Positions 61,789 through 64,000 of a DNA stretch of 64,000 bases are shown here, piece by piece. The notes beneath the pieces were generated by a model, which searched no databases, was not told where the DNA came from, and was given only the letters and a program-made list of their open reading frames with translations. Source of the stretch: Aeromonas diversa CDC 2478-85 (GTDB taxonomy: Bacteria > Pseudomonadota > Gammaproteobacteria > Enterobacterales > Aeromonadaceae). Position 1 is the first letter of the stretch, and each line of letters opens with the position of its first letter. Where the stretch lies: assembly GCF_000819805.1 (NCBI RefSeq), contig NZ_CDCE01000020.1, forward strand, positions 203,162-267,161. The letters run 5' to 3'. Made by a program: the position numbers and the translations under genes.

Positions 61789-62313
61789 TTACAGCAGATC
61801 CTCGATCTCGCTGCGCAGGTATTGGAACAGCTCGCGATAGGCGGCGGGCGGTTTGTTCTGCTCACGTTCTTTTTGCACCGAGCGCAGCAGCTGGCGCAGC
61901 TTCTGGCGATCCAGCTCATGGAATTGAGCCAGCAGCTCGTTGATGGCCACGTCTCCCTCGCTGACCAGACGCTCGCGCCACTGCTCCAGGCGATGCTGGC
62001 GCGCGTTGGCGGTGGCGTGACGGTTCTTGATGATGGCCAGTGCCTCGGCGATGGGCTCTACATCGCGGCTGCGCATCAGGCGGCCGATGAACTGCAGGTG
62101 GCGGCGATAGGCCTCGTTCTTCTTGGGCTTGAGCTTGTGGGCCATGGCCACGGCGTCAGCCAGCTCCTCGTCGAGGGGCACCTTGGCCAGCTCGCTCGGT
62201 TTGAGATCGACGATCTCCTCACCCATGTTCTGCAGGGCTTCGGCGTCGCGTTTGAGCTGGCTCTTGCTGGGGCCGTCCCACTCGTCATGCTGGTCGTCGT
62301 TGAAATGACTCAT
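61789..62313 (-). CDS. darP: Ribosome biogenesis factor DarP (YjgA)
   Basis: 174 residues, charged and helical. SKSQLKRDAEALQNMGEEIVDL at the N terminus and the tail YRELFQYLRSEIEDLL are typical of the YjgA/DarP family, a late 50S assembly factor. The start at 62313 follows AGGATCC; an in-frame ATG at about 62343 is possible. As in E. coli it is divergent from pmbA. Confidence 0.93.
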   Translation of the reverse strand: MSHFNDDQHDEWDGPSKSQLKRDAEALQNMGEEIVDLKPSELAKVPLDEELADAVAMAHKLKPKKNEAYRRHLQFIGRLMRSRDVEPIAEALAIIKNRHATANARQHRLEQWRERLVSEGDVAINELLAQFHELDRQKLRQLLRSVQKEREQNKPPAAYRELFQYLRSEIEDLL

Positions 62314-62431
62314 TAATTCTGGATCCTGTGATGTTGTTCGCATCGGTTTGGCCGATATGGTACCAGCTTCTCCCGCCCTTTGCTGGGCTCTGTTATGCTT
62401 AGGCCCTTTCCCCACCTATCAGACTGGATGT

Positions 62432-63775
62432 ATGGATCAGCAAGCGCAAATCCGCCAGGAGCAGGCCCAGCTCGAGAGCGCCGTGGCCGAGGCTCTCGAC
62501 ATTGCAAAGGCGTTGGGGGCCTCCTTGGCCGAGGTCTCCATCAGCAAGCAGACCGGATTGTCGGTCAATACCCGTGGCGGTGAGCTCGAAAGCATCGAAT
62601 TTAACAAGGATGGGGCGCTGGGCATCGCCGTCTATCGGGATGGCTGCAAGGGATCGTCATCCACCACGGATCTCGGCCGCGATGCGATCCGCGCCTGCGT
62701 CGAGGCTGCCATCGAGATCGCCCGCCACACCTCCCGCGACGAGGCCGCCGGTCTGGCCGAGCCGGAGCTGCTGGCCTGGGACGCCCCGGATCTCGAACTC
62801 TGTCACCCGGTGGCCCTCGACCCGGCCGAAGGCACGGCGCTGGCGCTGGAGTGCGAACGGCTCGCCATGGGGCGCGATCCGCGCATCAAACACTCAGACG
62901 GGGCCGGCTTTACCAGCCATCTTGGGGTCAAGGTCTACGGCAACAGCCACGGTTTCGTGAAGGGGTATGCGGCGTCGCGTCACTCCTTAAGTTGCGTGCT
63001 GATCGGCGAGCAGGACGGCGAGATGCAGCGCGACTACGGCTGGAGCTGCAGCCGCCGGATGGGCGATCTCTGGAGTCCGCAGCGCATCGCCGACGAGGCG
63101 GTGGAGCGCACCCTGTCCCGTCTCGGCGGGCGCAAGATCGGCACCTGCCAGGCGCCGGTGCTGTTTCACCCGGACACGGCCTCGGGTCTGTGGGGCCACC
63201 TGGTGATGGCCATCAGCGGTGGCAACCTCTACCGCAAGTCGAGCTTCCTGCAGGAGCAATTGGGTCAGGTCATCTTGCCCGAGTGGCTCACCATCACAGA
63301 GCACCCGCATCTCAAGGGCGGGCTCGCCAGTGCACCATTCGACGGCGAGGGAGTACGAACCCGGGATCTCGACATCATCCGCGATGGCCGCCTGATGACC
63401 TGGCTGCTCACCTCCTACTCGGCGCGCAAGCTGGGGCTTACCACCACTGGCCACGCCGGCGGGATCCACAATTGGCAGGTTTCCCACAGCGGCCAGGATT
63501 TCAAGACGCTGCTCAAGGAGATGGGCACCGGATTGCTGGTGACCGAGCTGATGGGGCAGGGGGTCAACATCGTCAACGGCGACTACTCCCGCGGGGCGGC
63601 AGGCTTCTGGGTCGAGAACGGTGAAATCGCCTATCCGGTCGAGGAGATCACCATAGCCGGCAACCTGAGCGACATGTTCCGCCAGATAGTGGCGGTGGGC
63701 AGTGATGCCGACGAGCGCTCCAGCCTCAAGACCGGCTCTGTGCTGGTCGAGAACATGAAGCTGGCCGGCCACTGA
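62432..63775 (+). CDS. pmbA: Metalloprotease subunit PmbA (TldE)
   Basis: 447 residues, as in E. coli. The non-catalytic partner of TldD is recognised from ISKQTGLSVNTRGGELESIEF, the LFHPDTASGLWGHLVMAISG segment and GVNIVNGDYSRGAAGFWVENG near the C terminus. TldD/PmbA degrade or mature small peptides such as microcin B17 and CcdA. The start at 62432 fits family length; the ribosome site is weak. Confidence 0.95.
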   Translation: MDQQAQIRQEQAQLESAVAEALDIAKALGASLAEVSISKQTGLSVNTRGGELESIEFNKDGALGIAVYRDGCKGSSSTTDLGRDAIRACVEAAIEIARHTSRDEAAGLAEPELLAWDAPDLELCHPVALDPAEGTALALECERLAMGRDPRIKHSDGAGFTSHLGVKVYGNSHGFVKGYAASRHSLSCVLIGEQDGEMQRDYGWSCSRRMGDLWSPQRIADEAVERTLSRLGGRKIGTCQAPVLFHPDTASGLWGHLVMAISGGNLYRKSSFLQEQLGQVILPEWLTITEHPHLKGGLASAPFDGEGVRTRDLDIIRDGRLMTWLLTSYSARKLGLTTTGHAGGIHNWQVSHSGQDFKTLLKEMGTGLLVTELMGQGVNIVNGDYSRGAAGFWVENGEIAYPVEEITIAGNLSDMFRQIVAVGSDADERSSLKTGSVLVENMKLAGH

Positions 63776-63791
63776 GACCGGTCGGACAAAT

Positions 63792-63819
63792 AAAAACGGC
63801 ACCCCAGGGTGCCGTTTTT
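63792..63819. terminator. Bidirectional terminator between pmbA and murA
   Basis: AAAAACGGCACC and GGTGCCGTTTTT pair over CCAG; the stem ends in A and T runs and serves both convergent genes. Confidence 0.92.
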
Positions 63820-63833
63820 GTTGGGCGCAAGGA

Positions 63834-64000
<167 letters not shown>

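Overview
The window is high-GC gammaproteobacterial chromosome, most likely Aeromonas. The evidence is the core genes and their order (glnB, luxS, rnr, rlmB, rpsF-rpsR-rplI without priB, darP/yjgA, pmbA, murA) together with overall protein resemblance; no database search was possible. About 60 protein genes, several pseudogenes and dense repeat regions can be supported. No rRNA, tRNA or CRISPR array was seen.

Layout. 1-7.3 kb: NTF2-like fragment, MarR-GNAT fusion, divergent NemA-type reductase/TetR pair with two dyad operators, LysR, agmatine deiminase and an amidase. 7.3-11.5 kb: accessory segment with an internally deleted IS481-type element, an AT-rich KAP P-loop NTPase, and a REP-associated tyrosine transposase (RAYT) preceded by a stack of truncated copies of its own 5' end. 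11.5-18.7 kb: DEAD-box helicase, a TetR/HlyD/ABC-2 exporter operon, and asmA broken by a frameshift in a G7 tract. 18.7-25.9 kb: small envelope genes, folM, a FolK-like gene and the glrK-qseG-glrR signalling operon, whose GlrR lacks the GAFTGA loop. 26-33.7 kb: msrPQ, two PepSY-type proteins, a PhoPQ-like system, nadE, glnB, a lytic-transglycosylase-like lipoprotein and luxS. 33.7-37.3 kb: diguanylate cyclase and rnr.

37.3-42.9 kb: an island splits rnr from rlmB. It is bracketed by an inverted ~150 bp element, filled with tandem repeats that end in the same TGGGTGTCCCA core found beside the RAYT gene, and carries three low-GC genes (a P-loop kinase, an unknown membrane-anchored protein, a DUF262/DUF1524 GmrSD-type protein). 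attC-like sites flank the DUF262 gene.

42.9-54.2 kb: rlmB, a Crp-like regulator, elaA, an AlaX-type editing protein, mntH, the ribosomal protein operon with a candidate S6:S18 leader, fpr, a CcmM-like gamma carbonic anhydrase, an MHS-family transporter, a Dph6-like gene and a wrecked aphA. 54.2-61.8 kb: the most interesting system, a compact probable biosynthetic cluster. One operon encodes a 2Fe-2S ferredoxin, a heme-oxygenase-like diiron oxidase, three different ATP-grasp ligases and an MFS exporter, with a divergent MocR-type PLP-dependent regulator. It abuts the aphA wreck, which suggests insertion there. It probably makes and exports a small oxidised peptide-like metabolite. 61.8-64 kb: return to core genes (darP, pmbA, murA 3' end).
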